A stretch of DNA of 64,000 nt. Origin: Ruegeria haliotis (lineage in GTDB: Bacteria; Pseudomonadota; Alphaproteobacteria; Rhodobacterales; Rhodobacteraceae). Within the stretch, counting starts at the first letter, position 1, and each line of letters begins with the position of its first letter. The stretch is from positions 1-64,000 of the forward strand of contig NZ_JABXWT010000017.1 of assembly GCF_013377785.1 (NCBI RefSeq). The letters run 5' to 3'. The position numbers and the translations under genes are program-made. Under the pieces are notes generated by a model that worked only from the letters and a program-made list of their open reading frames with translations, had not been told where the DNA came from and did no database searches. Below, piece after piece: positions 37,011 through 46,289 of this stretch.

Positions 37011-39977
37011 CTACGCCAGGGGATCGAAACCAAGCTCGGCCAGTTGGGTGATCAGAAAACTGTTATCGTCAAGGATCGGGTTGTTGGCATCTGCCACAAG
37101 ATTGGCGTGAGTCAGGTTTTCCACCTGAATGTTGACAAGGGTGGTTATGTTGCCACCATTGCCCAACACTTCGATCTCGAGGTTGCTATTCACCTCGCGA
37201 AGCGCGACGTGATCGCCGCTCAGGGCATTGAAGTCAAAACTGTCTTCTGACGGATCAAACCCTTCGATCCGGGTCTGAACGCCCCAGTTCCAGTTGATTT
37301 CGACCACATCGGAACCCACACCCAGAACCACGGTTTCCCCGGGCAATGTCCCGCCCGGCGCATCGCCATCACTGTCGTCCGTCTCGGCAGCGGCGTCTTC
37401 GTAAACGCTGCCAGTCAGGTCGCCGGTGCGGGTCTGGAATCCGTCGGTGGTTGCCACGTCAGGCGCTTCGGGCGTCAGCAGATCCGTTCTGTCCACCAAC
37501 GTCACGTCGTTCTGGTCCAAACCAAGGGGCGTTTCCAGATTATCTTCCATCACCTGATCAAAATGGAACTCGACAAGGCCTGGAACCAGATCCGCCTTGG
37601 TGACACCGGTGAGCGTAAAGCTCTGCCCGCTGGGCAGGGTCGAGATCACCAGCCCGGCATTGGTGTCTTCGACCGACAGACGCTCGCGCGTGCCATAGTA
37701 GAGAAAGCTGATCTTCATCGAGGCTGGATCGAAATCGTCGATGACTTCGGATCGGCCATATTCATGACTGCGGATGTAGACCGTGTCCGCATCGCGGGGC
37801 CCGATACCGTGTTCCCAGGAAACGACGGCGCCCAGATCCTGCCGCAAGTGCTCATTCCCGACCACGCCGAAACTGTCGATGGTTACGTCCTGATAGGTAA
37901 CGCCTTGCACGATCTGGGCCGCATCCGACCACGGGCTGTCGATGACGATTTCGCCCGTTGGAGACTTTGTCACGATCATGCCATGGACCGATATGCTGCC
38001 GAAATCCAGTTGATCAATCGAGGGATCGAAATCGATGATGTCATCGGCGTTGCTGTCGGCCTTGAAGATGCGCCCGCCTGCTTGGGTGCTGCCTGTGACG
38101 TCCGCCGGATTGGACCCGTCGGCATCGTAGGACAGGGTATAACCGCCGCTGGCAGGGGTCGAGATATCCTGACCCAGGGCGCTGGCGATCTCGTTCAAAA
38201 CCGGCTGACTGTCGGCTGAGAAATTCGCGATGGTGAGGTCTTCCAGCCCAAAACCGGTCAGGATGGTCTGAGTTGTCACCCCGTCCACCGTCACGCTGAT
38301 CCGTACAGTCTGGCCAAGTGCGTCGCCGGATTCCTCGAAAATCTCGAAATCGCTGGCAGCAATATCCGCGCTGATTTCGATCACGTCGCTCATTGCGGGC
38401 ATGAAACCGTCGAGGACCTGTGCTGGGGTGCCATAGCCCACAACGATGTGCATATGGGTGTGTCCTCCTTCGCCGTGGCCGCCGTCAGTCTCGTCACCCG
38501 CGCTGATAAGCGTGGACAGTTCGTCCCGAGCCGTAGTGTCCAGCGCATGTATGTTTGCAGCCTCAAGCATGGCCAGCGTCACACCTTGCAGTGTGATCGT
38601 CTGGTTGTTGGACGGTATCGCAATGACGACTGAGGTGTTCACTTGCGAAACCTCAAGAGCATCGGCGCCGACCCAGTCGATGAAAATCGTGTTGTTGGCC
38701 GGATCAAAATTGTCGATGACCGCATTGCTGCCGTAGGCCCAGGTCACGACAACATCCGCATTCTGCTTGGTGATCTCTGGATTGTTGAAGGCTTGACCAG
38801 TCTCATTCGGCACAGGCGCGGGATTAGGGTTTGGTGTTGGGTCCGGATTGGGCGCAGGATCTGGATCAGGCGCCGGGTCTGGGGCTGGGTTGGACTCGCC
38901 CCCTCCGATCAGATTTAGGATTTCCTGCGTGGCGCTGCTGTCCAGAATGGTGAAGTTGTCTGGCGACAACTCAGCCAGCGTGACCCCTGCCAAGGTCAGG
39001 GACTGCTGGTTCGATGGCACCGAGAACACCACGGATCCGTTCGTTTCCGCAATGTTCAGATCATTTGCCGAAATCCAATCGACAAAGATCGTGCCTGTGG
39101 CCGGGTCGAAATCGGTGATCTGCGTGTCGGACCCGTAGGACCAGGTCAGCACAACATCAGCGCTGTCTTTGTCCACGTCGGCCGAGCCTGATCCTGAACC
39201 GTCGTCAGCCCCGTTATCCGAACCGTTATCGGGGTTTTCGTCGGGCGTGCCAAGACCCTCGTCTCCGGTCTTGTTGTCGTCAAAAAACGCGATCATTTCG
39301 TTGACCGACGGGCTGTCAAAGCCGCCAAACTGGTCGATATACTGTAGGATCGAGGTGCCGTATTCATCGGTTGAAACTGCGCCGCCCAGCAACAGATTCA
39401 GCGTTCCGTAGGCGCCACGCAGATGGGCTGCGGCAAGAATGCCGGTCAAGGTCAGTTCGACCGTGACGGTCGCGCCGGTGCCGTCGGTATAGGTGGTCGT
39501 TTGCCCGATGAAATCATTCAGGTTTTGCCCTGCATTCTGCAAGCCGTTTTCGATGATCTCCAGATTGTATCCAAACGCCTCCTGGATGGCGACGGTCTGC
39601 GCCTCGGCGGTCATGAAATCTTCTAACGAGGTCACGCCATTCTTGCCGGTCCAATCGCCGTCCCAGGTGTTGGTCGCCGCACCGTTGCCGTAGAACTGAT
39701 CGTCATCGTAATAGCCCAGATCGATCAACAGCGCCTCGCCGAACTGAAAGCCGACAAAACCAAGCGAGTTCATCGAGCGATAAGACATTGCCCGCCATTC
39801 GTTGTCGGTCAGGTCGTCCCAACTGGTGTAATCGGGGAAGAACTCAGTAACCGTCCCTCTGGCCCATGTATCAAGCTGCCAGTCCTGAATGACACCTGTT
39901 TCGTATCTGTCCCGGTCCCAGCCGGATTCGAATGCCAGAAGCGCCGAGAGAAATTCGGTGAACGTACCGTTTGACAT
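37011..39977 (-). CDS. Large repeat protein, candidate type I secretion cargo with lysozyme-like N-terminus
   Basis: The 988-residue acidic protein has no N-terminal signal peptide. Residues 1-235 look like an alpha-helical domain reminiscent of lytic transglycosylase/lysozyme folds: a Glu in LLAFESGWD (E17) and a segment MNSLGFVGFQFGEALLIDLG. An Asp/Gly/Ser-rich linker follows (236-272). Six diverged repeats of about 80-100 residues lie at 273-357, 407-491, 510-602, 612-715, 717-815 and 890-985. Each has the core VIxxFDPAxxxIxxDW or a variant and a later TLxGVTxxxL. A Pro/Asp/Asn linker (364-391) separates repeats 1 and 2. The hydrophobic acidic C-terminus (FLITQLAELGFDPLA) suits type I export. 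No exact function is assigned. Confidence 0.8.
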   Translation of the reverse strand: MSNGTFTEFLSALLAFESGWDRDRYETGVIQDWQLDTWARGTVTEFFPDYTSWDDLTDNEWRAMSYRSMNSLGFVGFQFGEALLIDLGYYDDDQFYGNGAATNTWDGDWTGKNGVTSLEDFMTAEAQTVAIQEAFGYNLEIIENGLQNAGQNLNDFIGQTTTYTDGTGATVTVELTLTGILAAAHLRGAYGTLNLLLGGAVSTDEYGTSILQYIDQFGGFDSPSVNEMIAFFDDNKTGDEGLGTPDENPDNGSDNGADDGSGSGSADVDKDSADVVLTWSYGSDTQITDFDPATGTIFVDWISANDLNIAETNGSVVFSVPSNQQSLTLAGVTLAELSPDNFTILDSSATQEILNLIGGGESNPAPDPAPDPDPAPNPDPTPNPNPAPVPNETGQAFNNPEITKQNADVVVTWAYGSNAVIDNFDPANNTIFIDWVGADALEVSQVNTSVVIAIPSNNQTITLQGVTLAMLEAANIHALDTTARDELSTLISAGDETDGGHGEGGHTHMHIVVGYGTPAQVLDGFMPAMSDVIEISADIAASDFEIFEESGDALGQTVRISVTVDGVTTQTILTGFGLEDLTIANFSADSQPVLNEIASALGQDISTPASGGYTLSYDADGSNPADVTGSTQAGGRIFKADSNADDIIDFDPSIDQLDFGSISVHGMIVTKSPTGEIVIDSPWSDAAQIVQGVTYQDVTIDSFGVVGNEHLRQDLGAVVSWEHGIGPRDADTVYIRSHEYGRSEVIDDFDPASMKISFLYYGTRERLSVEDTNAGLVISTLPSGQSFTLTGVTKADLVPGLVEFHFDQVMEDNLETPLGLDQNDVTLVDRTDLLTPEAPDVATTDGFQTRTGDLTGSVYEDAAAETDDSDGDAPGGTLPGETVVLGVGSDVVEINWNWGVQTRIEGFDPSEDSFDFNALSGDHVALREVNSNLEIEVLGNGGNITTLVNIQVENLTHANLVADANNPILDDNSFLITQLAELGFDPLA
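38805..38888 (-). repeat. Low-complexity Pro-rich linker coding repeat
   Basis: Codons here encode a PNPAPDPAPDPDPAPNPDP-type run between cargo repeats 1 and 2 (residues 364-391). The DNA is an imperfect 6- to 12-bp tandem repeat, so length variation between strains is likely. Confidence 0.8.
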
Positions 39978-40486
39978 AGTGAGTGACCTTCAACTTAAGA
40001 TTGTAGGACTACACGTGGTGAGCGCGTAGGTAACAACCTAAGCACAGAATTTATGCCTCGGTCCGGTCAATCCTTGCTGCAATGCCGCCATCAGCAGAAA
40101 GATGCGTATCTCTGCTGTTTGTAAGCGAAATTCCGTCCACCTTGGGTGGACAGCCTGTCGAGCGGCGATAAGCTTGCATAAAGCTGCTCTGGTCAGAAAA
40201 AGCCGCATAGATGTGCAGTCTCTTCCGAGGATAGGTGGGGATCACCCAAATATGCCTGCGCAAGTTTGAGTTGTGCAGGAGGTGATAGTGCTGAAACTCG
40301 CGCCTTCGTCCTGAAGCCGGCGGGTCAGGGTCCGTCCGGACCCGTCTCATCGATAGTGAAATCGACATGATTGGGTGATCAAGCCCCGATTTTGATAGGT
40401 TTCTTGCAAGCGGGGCGGCCTTGCATTCTCAATGCCGAAGAAATTGGGCGCGTGCGATCCAGAAACCACGATAAAGCTATTCGGTC
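39978..40486. other. Intergenic region upstream of the secreted-protein gene
   Basis: These 509 bp separate the caspase-like array from the secreted cargo gene, both on the minus strand. A 105-codon minus-strand frame at 40051-40368 shows no family similarity. The promoter of the cargo gene should be here, but no clear motif was found. Confidence 0.4.
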
Positions 40487-41809
40487 TTAGTCAGCCGGCT
40501 GTGCACCAAAGCCATGCAGTGTCACGGCGGGGTCGCCCAGCAGCACCAAAGAGGCCCAATCGTGCGCTGTCAGTTGTAGCCGCAAAAGGTCATGTGCGTT
40601 TTCTGATCCGAAGATATACTCATCTTTGGCTGCCAGAAGGGCTCCTGTCACTGCCGCACCAGCCCGTCGGCAAGCATCCAGGGCCATGCCCACAGGTTGA
40701 CCAGAGTAGAGACCGGTATAAAGCGCCTCTTTGATTGGTCGGGTCAGATATTGTCGTGTGTTGGAGTGCATCAGTGTCCAGTTGAACGTGGGTTCAACAT
40801 GACCGATGAAGGCACGCAAGGGTTTCTGCGCGCCCAGAAGTGCGCGCGGAAACGGCGCCACCATCGATCCGCACGCCGCGACGTCGGTCAGAATTTTTGC
40901 AACGTCTGACCCGGCTGAGACATATGGCAAGAAGTCGGTCTTTTTGTTTGATCCGGCCGAGCTGCACGCATGAGCATACCAAATTGCCCCATCCGGCTGC
41001 CAGGTCCCCAGCAACGTTGCGGGATCTATAGGCAGGTGTGTCTGATCAACAAGGTGACCGAGACGGGAACGCATAAAAAACGCATAATAGCAGTGTCGTT
41101 CAGAAGCCCGGTCAGGCCATGGCTTGTTGTCGCCACCAAACCGGGCCGGGGTGTCGATCAGGCTTTGGATCAGTGACGCAACTGTTGCCTGATCTCGCGA
41201 CAAGAATGTGGGAGTGTAGTCGCCATCAGAACGGAAAGTACGGCCGAGTTCAGCGCCCACTGCGTTGAGCATCAGCTCGGTTATGTCGGTGTCGTTGTGG
41301 ACAACGCTCCAGATGGTCATTGCGTCAGGGTCAACGGCACTACGGGCCCAATTACTGCAGATGGCGTCAACATCAGCGTCAAGGGCGGGGCCGGTCAGAT
41401 CCAGACGTCCGACAAAACTGGAAAAGCCCAGATTGTATTGCACCGACCATGGGATGACATCCGGGCTTCCATAGATCAACAGATACCGGGGTAATCTTCC
41501 GCGCCCGGTCCCGTAGTTCAGTGCCTGAAAGCTGACCTTTTGTTCCCGGCCATCGGGATAGTACCGGTGCAGTGTGTTGACCTCTTGATCTGGGGCATAG
41601 CGCAGAACCGGTGCGTTGCCGTGTGCGGCCAACAACCGGTGCAGGGCAGGGGGGTCGGATGGTTGCAACCCGGCCTTTTGCGCCGGAGACAGGCTGGGGT
41701 CGTCAGGCAGGATCAGCCCCCACCCCACGTCTGTGTGCCACCATTGCGATTGATCGATTACCTCGGGTGCAAGAAGGTGTGTGCGTTCGGGTCGGGGCAA
41801 GCCCAGCAA
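40487..41809 (-). CDS. Caspase-fold (C25/CHAT-like) protein
   Basis: From a TTG at 41809 the product is 440 residues. The coding signal seems to continue upstream in frame (VPIFQTRRRAQDLQTK) to about 41870 without a standard start, so the N-terminus is uncertain. A clan CD-like core is visible: a His-Ala-Cys motif in WYAHACSSAGSN (about residue 280), GHVEPTFNW near 345 and the terminal LLGDPAVTL typical of C25-like domains. These suggest a cysteine protease or a relative. It is the last gene of a four-gene minus-strand array with two CHAT-type genes and a hydrolase-like gene. Confidence 0.7.
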   Translation of the reverse strand: MLGLPRPERTHLLAPEVIDQSQWWHTDVGWGLILPDDPSLSPAQKAGLQPSDPPALHRLLAAHGNAPVLRYAPDQEVNTLHRYYPDGREQKVSFQALNYGTGRGRLPRYLLIYGSPDVIPWSVQYNLGFSSFVGRLDLTGPALDADVDAICSNWARSAVDPDAMTIWSVVHNDTDITELMLNAVGAELGRTFRSDGDYTPTFLSRDQATVASLIQSLIDTPARFGGDNKPWPDRASERHCYYAFFMRSRLGHLVDQTHLPIDPATLLGTWQPDGAIWYAHACSSAGSNKKTDFLPYVSAGSDVAKILTDVAACGSMVAPFPRALLGAQKPLRAFIGHVEPTFNWTLMHSNTRQYLTRPIKEALYTGLYSGQPVGMALDACRRAGAAVTGALLAAKDEYIFGSENAHDLLRLQLTAHDWASLVLLGDPAVTLHGFGAQPAD

Positions 41810-41902
41810 CTTGGTTTGCAGGTCCTGCGCGCGCCGCCGTGTTTGAAAGATTGGAACTTGCCCAGGTGTTGATCTGCAACGTGTCCGGAAGTTTGAGGAA
41901 GG

Positions 41903-43291
41903 TTATCGCAAACTCTCCAGAATTTCTCGGTCAATCGTTGCGATCCGAGCCTTGATTTCGGTCGCGTCCTCGGCGGAAATCTGACCCCCCATACGGTCTA
42001 GAAAGCTCTGCAGCATATCGCGATTTCGATTAAGGCTCGCCAGCACGGCCAGCGTATCGTCATCGTCATCGTCATCGTCATCGTCGGTGCCGGGTTCGAT
42101 ATGGAACGGGTTCGAACTGACAAACATTGCGGGCAGGGACCAGCCCTTCATGCGTTCTGCGGGATTGCCATTGGGTTTGCGGAACGTTGCACAGATCGCC
42201 TGGCGTGCTGCGGGCAGGCACGAGGCGACAGACAAGGGAACCCGCCCGTTTTGGGCCAGCGCCTGATCAAGCGACGTCAGTACCGGCGCCAGAAACCCCT
42301 TGATGAAGGCGTGCAACGTCCGCACCTGGGTCGGCTCGTGCATGCCCACGACGATTGGCACTCCATCCTCAACCAGTGCCGTCGCCAGAGATCCGCTGTC
42401 GCCCGGTGCCGCGCCACTGTTACAGGCACTCAGCATTACCAGCCAGGCGGACGAAGGCAGGGCCGCAGTAAGATGTGAGGCCTTGACTTCAACAGTGGCC
42501 CGGTTCGTTTGGCTGCCCCGTGTTGACAACTCTAGCCGGGCTGCGCCCTGACCAACGCTCACGCCATGACAGAACATATGGCAGATCTGTGGTTTGAAGT
42601 TTGAAATCCGTGTCATCAGATCGGTTGCCGTGGCGGGTACAAAATGATGTTGCACCCGCGGATTCCCGATCGCAGTGATCTGATCAATCACCGGCTGATC
42701 GGATGAATAGACATGCAGCGTCCATGGTTTGATGTAAGCGGCCAGAGCATCATACAGCGCCTTGAACTCACGCCCGCCCTCGGTCTTTAGCCCATCTGCG
42801 GCGATCACGCTGATGATGCGCAATCCATCCGCAGGCAACGCGGTCGGGGGTTGGGTCGCGTCCTGTTTCGTGTCCACCATGCGCACCACCGGCAAGCCGA
42901 GATCGTTATCGATAAAGCCTTGGCTCGGGTCGTGCAGCGTTTCCCATGGCAAGTGCCGCATTGCATCGTCATAGGGGGGAAAGCACAGCCAAATGTCCCG
43001 GTCGGGCGCGTTGGCCGGGGCGTTTAGCGCGCTCGGAAGTGCCACAGCAGTGTTTTGATGCGTGTGTAGCATCGTGTGCAGGGTCTGCCCGGCATCCACA
43101 ACCCGCGGCGTATCTACGTTTGGGTCGCTGACAAGCTGTGCGAGATCGACAAATACCTGATCTGATGGGCTCAGGTTGATCGTCTGCGGAGGGTGAGGTG
43201 GAAGCCCGCCCTGCGTCGATTGAACCGAAAACCCATATTGCATCTGCCCCGAGCCTGACATGCCGGTGAAGGTGATGCGCACGCCACTCAT
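41903..43291 (-). CDS. CHAT domain protease-like protein with poly-Asp run
   Basis: The 462-residue protein has a CHAT (caspase-like) domain at about residues 165-400. The catalytic His is in ICHMFCHGVS (about 238) and Cys in VMLSACNSGAAPGDSG (about 288), followed by VEDGVPIVVGMHEPT. An N-terminal domain (1-160) includes LPWETLHDP, common in CHAT proteins. Ten consecutive Asp near residue 405 precede a short helical C-terminus. Its ATG overlaps (ATGA) the original stop of the upstream CHAT-like gene, showing that the two were one operon. Confidence 0.85.
   Translation of the reverse strand: MSGVRITFTGMSGSGQMQYGFSVQSTQGGLPPHPPQTINLSPSDQVFVDLAQLVSDPNVDTPRVVDAGQTLHTMLHTHQNTAVALPSALNAPANAPDRDIWLCFPPYDDAMRHLPWETLHDPSQGFIDNDLGLPVVRMVDTKQDATQPPTALPADGLRIISVIAADGLKTEGGREFKALYDALAAYIKPWTLHVYSSDQPVIDQITAIGNPRVQHHFVPATATDLMTRISNFKPQICHMFCHGVSVGQGAARLELSTRGSQTNRATVEVKASHLTAALPSSAWLVMLSACNSGAAPGDSGSLATALVEDGVPIVVGMHEPTQVRTLHAFIKGFLAPVLTSLDQALAQNGRVPLSVASCLPAARQAICATFRKPNGNPAERMKGWSLPAMFVSSNPFHIEPGTDDDDDDDDDDTLAVLASLNRNRDMLQSFLDRMGGQISAEDATEIKARIATIDREILESLR
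42056..42085 (-). repeat. GACGAT microsatellite encoding ten Asp
   Basis: Five GACGAT units encode an Asp10 run in the CHAT gene. The 6-bp unit keeps the frame, so slippage would change only the length of the acidic stretch. Confidence 0.85.
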
Positions 43292-44679
43292 TTGGACAAC
43301 ACCTCTTCAAGAAACGCCAGCGCATCCAGCGCGCTGGTGTCCTTCGCCTGTTCCAGAGATGTTCTGGTTTTGACCGAACTCAACCGTGCACGTCGCTTTC
43401 GAAAACTTGTTCAGCCGCTAGTGGCTGGGCGGCTTCCGCGGCAGGCAGGGTGATCCCGTATGTGCGTACATAACCCGGTCGATGACGAGTCTCCGACCGG
43501 CGATATTCTTTGAGAAGATGACCATGTCTCCCCTTCGGGATGGGGCGTCACAAACGGAGGGTCAACCTCGACGAGGTCTGCGACAAGTGCTGCTGGGACA
43601 AGCATATCTGGATACGCATAAGCAGGGGCTTGCGGCGGCAATTCAGGATGTATGCCGGACGGGGTCCATATCCCGCGCAAGAGCGATCCGAAGTGATACG
43701 CCGCTGGCCCTGCAGGTTTCACGTAAGTCGGACCGGGGCGTGCCCATGACAGTTGATACGCGGGGCTGTGGATGCCGTCGGCCCAACGGCTGCTGCCCAT
43801 CGCGGTGAACCCCATGATGGACACGCCCAGAGGGTCATAGAACCGCATCAGTTCGTCCTGACCGACGAACCGTGCCCACCTTGTGTCGTCGTTTTCTCCG
43901 GGCGATTCTGCCAGTGCCAATGCGCCCTGATCGCGCGCAGTATAGCCCGGACAGATGAAATGTACCCCGTCAAGCCCGGTATCGCGATGATGATCTTGAA
44001 TCCAACGTAGCCAGGGATTGGTGACTTGTGGCGAGTCCGAGATAGAACGTGTTTGCGGCGCCGGGTCATAGCCCGCCGGAGACAGGTCGACGATGTCGAT
44101 GAGCAATCCGCCGGTGTCGGCAAAACTCAGGTATCGACGCAACTTTTCGGTTTCCCATGGGGGCGCAAAGACCGAAACCCGGGCGTCATACGTATTCTCG
44201 TTCAGTGCGACGGCGAGCGAGGTTAGAAGCTCAGCGATTTCATCTGTCAGGGAAAAGTCGCCCTTTGCGTGGGTGCCAATGCACACACAGCCAGACGCAG
44301 GTCGTGCCGCGGTGTGTAGGGGTTTTACAAAGTTCGAGATGCGCAGCGTGCGGCGCCCGGTGCGGTGGAAGATTGCTTCTTCCCATGGCAACAACGCGGC
44401 GTCGGCGCTGTCCTGACTTAGCTGCAACCAAAGCGGCACGCCTTCGAGGGCGGCTTTGTGCAGAATTTCGATATGTCGGGCCACTGGCAGATTGGGTTGA
44501 GACAGTGTGTGTTGCAGGAACTCCTGCCCATCTGGGGCGATGAACGGCGTTTCCAGTTCACTGTCCAGCTTGTCGGCCCCAATGTAGGGCTGAGTCAGCA
44601 GAACCGGCTTACGGTTTCGAACGCCGATCGAGCAACGCAGTGTCGGCAAGTCGTTGATACTGCGGATGATACTTGCCAT
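43288..44679 (-). pseudogene. CHAT-like gene with degenerate core, frameshifted near its 3' end
   Basis: The uninterrupted frame runs 44679-43411 (422 codons). Its central part resembles effector-type CHAT domains (DGVHFICPGYTARDQGALAL, FVGQDELMRFYDPLGV) but lacks the HG...SAC catalytic pattern. After TPHP the reading becomes unlike a protein. Removing one base near 43531-43537 restores GRHGHLLKEYRR and RTYGITLPAAEAA. A second shift near 43385-43420 then leads to SLEQAKDTSALDALAF, ending at TGA 43288-43290, which overlaps the next CHAT start. I therefore read it as one gene with two compensating frameshifts, or as a sequence error. Confidence 0.65.
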
Positions 44680-44694
44680 GAGAAATACCCTCCG

Positions 44695-46000
44695 TCAGGT
44701 TAGCTGCTGCATCATCGCCCAATGAGTGTAAGGGTTATCGACGTCGGAATGCCCAGTGATCCCTTCGGCCCCGTCCAACCCGATCAGTCGGCCGGATGCG
44801 GCGTGGTGGGGATAGAAGGCGCCGGCCTGGGGCAACTGAAACTCCTGAACTTCACCTTGCGCATAGGTCAGCGGACCGTATCCGCCCAACGCGTAATAGC
44901 GACCCGTTCGAGCTGCGAATTGCAGCTCGCCAATGTCTTTCTTGCGTCGCGCGGCCAGATGGAACATCCGGTGAAGTGGCGTGTCGTGCTGGGAATATGC
45001 CGAGAATACTGGCCGGACCAGCCGGTTGAAATTGATGCAATAGGCACCGGCTTTGCCGGGCCGTGCCTCGGGCGCGAAAGCCAGATGATTGACCGCAGGT
45101 TGAAACAGGGTGAGGCTTTGCGCCTTTCGTGTTGCGGTGGTTTCAGACAACGCGGTCGAGATCACCTTGCAACCATAGGAGTGGCCAATCAAATGCGCCC
45201 GCGCCGAAGATTGTGACAGCAAACGGCCCAATACCTCGGCAACGCCGGTCCTACCGACCACACCAGCGCGGTCTGTCATCCTCCACATGGTCGCGGCTCG
45301 CACCAGGGTACGCGGATCGAAGCCAAGAAAGCCAGCGTCGTCATCACTGTCGGTGCTGCCCATGCCAAAATCATCAGCACTGCCAGAAACCGCCGGGGTG
45401 CCGCCTGTGCCCGAAAGACGCTCCCACGCGGCGACCAGATCGTCGGCATCAAGCGGTGAACCATCTGTTGTCTCGGGCAAATCCACAATTGCGGTGTCAG
45501 GAAGCGTCGCGGCCATCGCCGCTGCGATCAGCAGCGCCTCGTCGCGGTTCTACGGATCACCCGCTGTTAGTTTTGAATGCAGCAGGGATTGTGTTTCGGG
45601 ATCCAAAAGCTCCATCACCTCTTCCACTTCTTCGGGGGATGGGGCGGCTCCGCTGGCGGCGATGTCGGGTGTACGCTCATCTGGCCAGAGCAAGATCGTA
45701 CTGGGCCAAAAGATCCCGATGATCAGTGGATTGAAGCCATCAGGCAGTGACACCGGATGCGCGGCCTGCATGTCTGACAAACCGCGAAAGAAGCTTTCGT
45801 AGCGGGCCTTGGCGGTGGGGAAATCGTTATTCCACCCATGGCTATAGCACATCACGTCGGCGAAACCCTGCGCGTCGATCACATTGACCACATGATCGCG
45901 GGTCAGCGGTGACGTTTTTGTCGAAGGTTAGCCCGTAGATAGGAACGCTTTTCCCAAAGCAATCATCCAGGACGGAAACCGGCGTAATCTCGTCAGTCAT
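44695..46000 (-). pseudogene. Alpha/beta hydrolase-like gene with frameshift and in-frame stop
   Basis: The reading begins MTDEITPVSVLDDC at 46000, shifts frame near 45905-45920 and continues as TRDHVVNVIDAQGFADVM then YSHGWNND. An in-frame TAG at 45550-45552 splits it, and the same frame resumes NRDEALLIAAAM to the end at 44695. The nucleophile elbow GHSYG (RAHLIGHSYGCKVIS) and a YSHGWN segment suggest an esterase-like fold of about 430 residues. It is the first gene of the caspase-like array. The TAG could derive from CAG by one transition. Confidence 0.75.
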
Positions 46001-46289
46001 TGTCTGAATTTCCAAAGTGCTTCTTAAAATAATGCCCTCAATTTAGCAGAGCATGGGCTTTTGGCGAAGTTTTTTGCGGACTTGCTCAATTGGCGCCACT
46101 TGGCAGTAGCTACGTTCCTGAAACCTTGTGCAAGTGGAAGGGTCGTCGGGCGGTAGAATAAAGACGCCGCGGGCCTCTTGATGCGGAAGAAGGGCGCGCG
46201 TTGCCGCAGCCAATGGGGATGTTCTGGTCGAGAGTTGCTGTCTGCCCTTTCCAACTACCTTTGGTCGGGATGCGGTCGGGCCAGTCAAA

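Noticed and set aside
37011..39977. Classic RTX toxin
   Set aside because: No GGxGxDxUx nonapeptide repeats are present; the repeats are of another kind.
40051..40368. 105-codon minus-strand frame
   Set aside because: No similarity, no ribosome binding site and unusual composition; probably chance.
46024..46288. Short minus-strand frames before the Ldh_2 gene
   Set aside because: Two overlapping frames show no consistent coding signal or motif.
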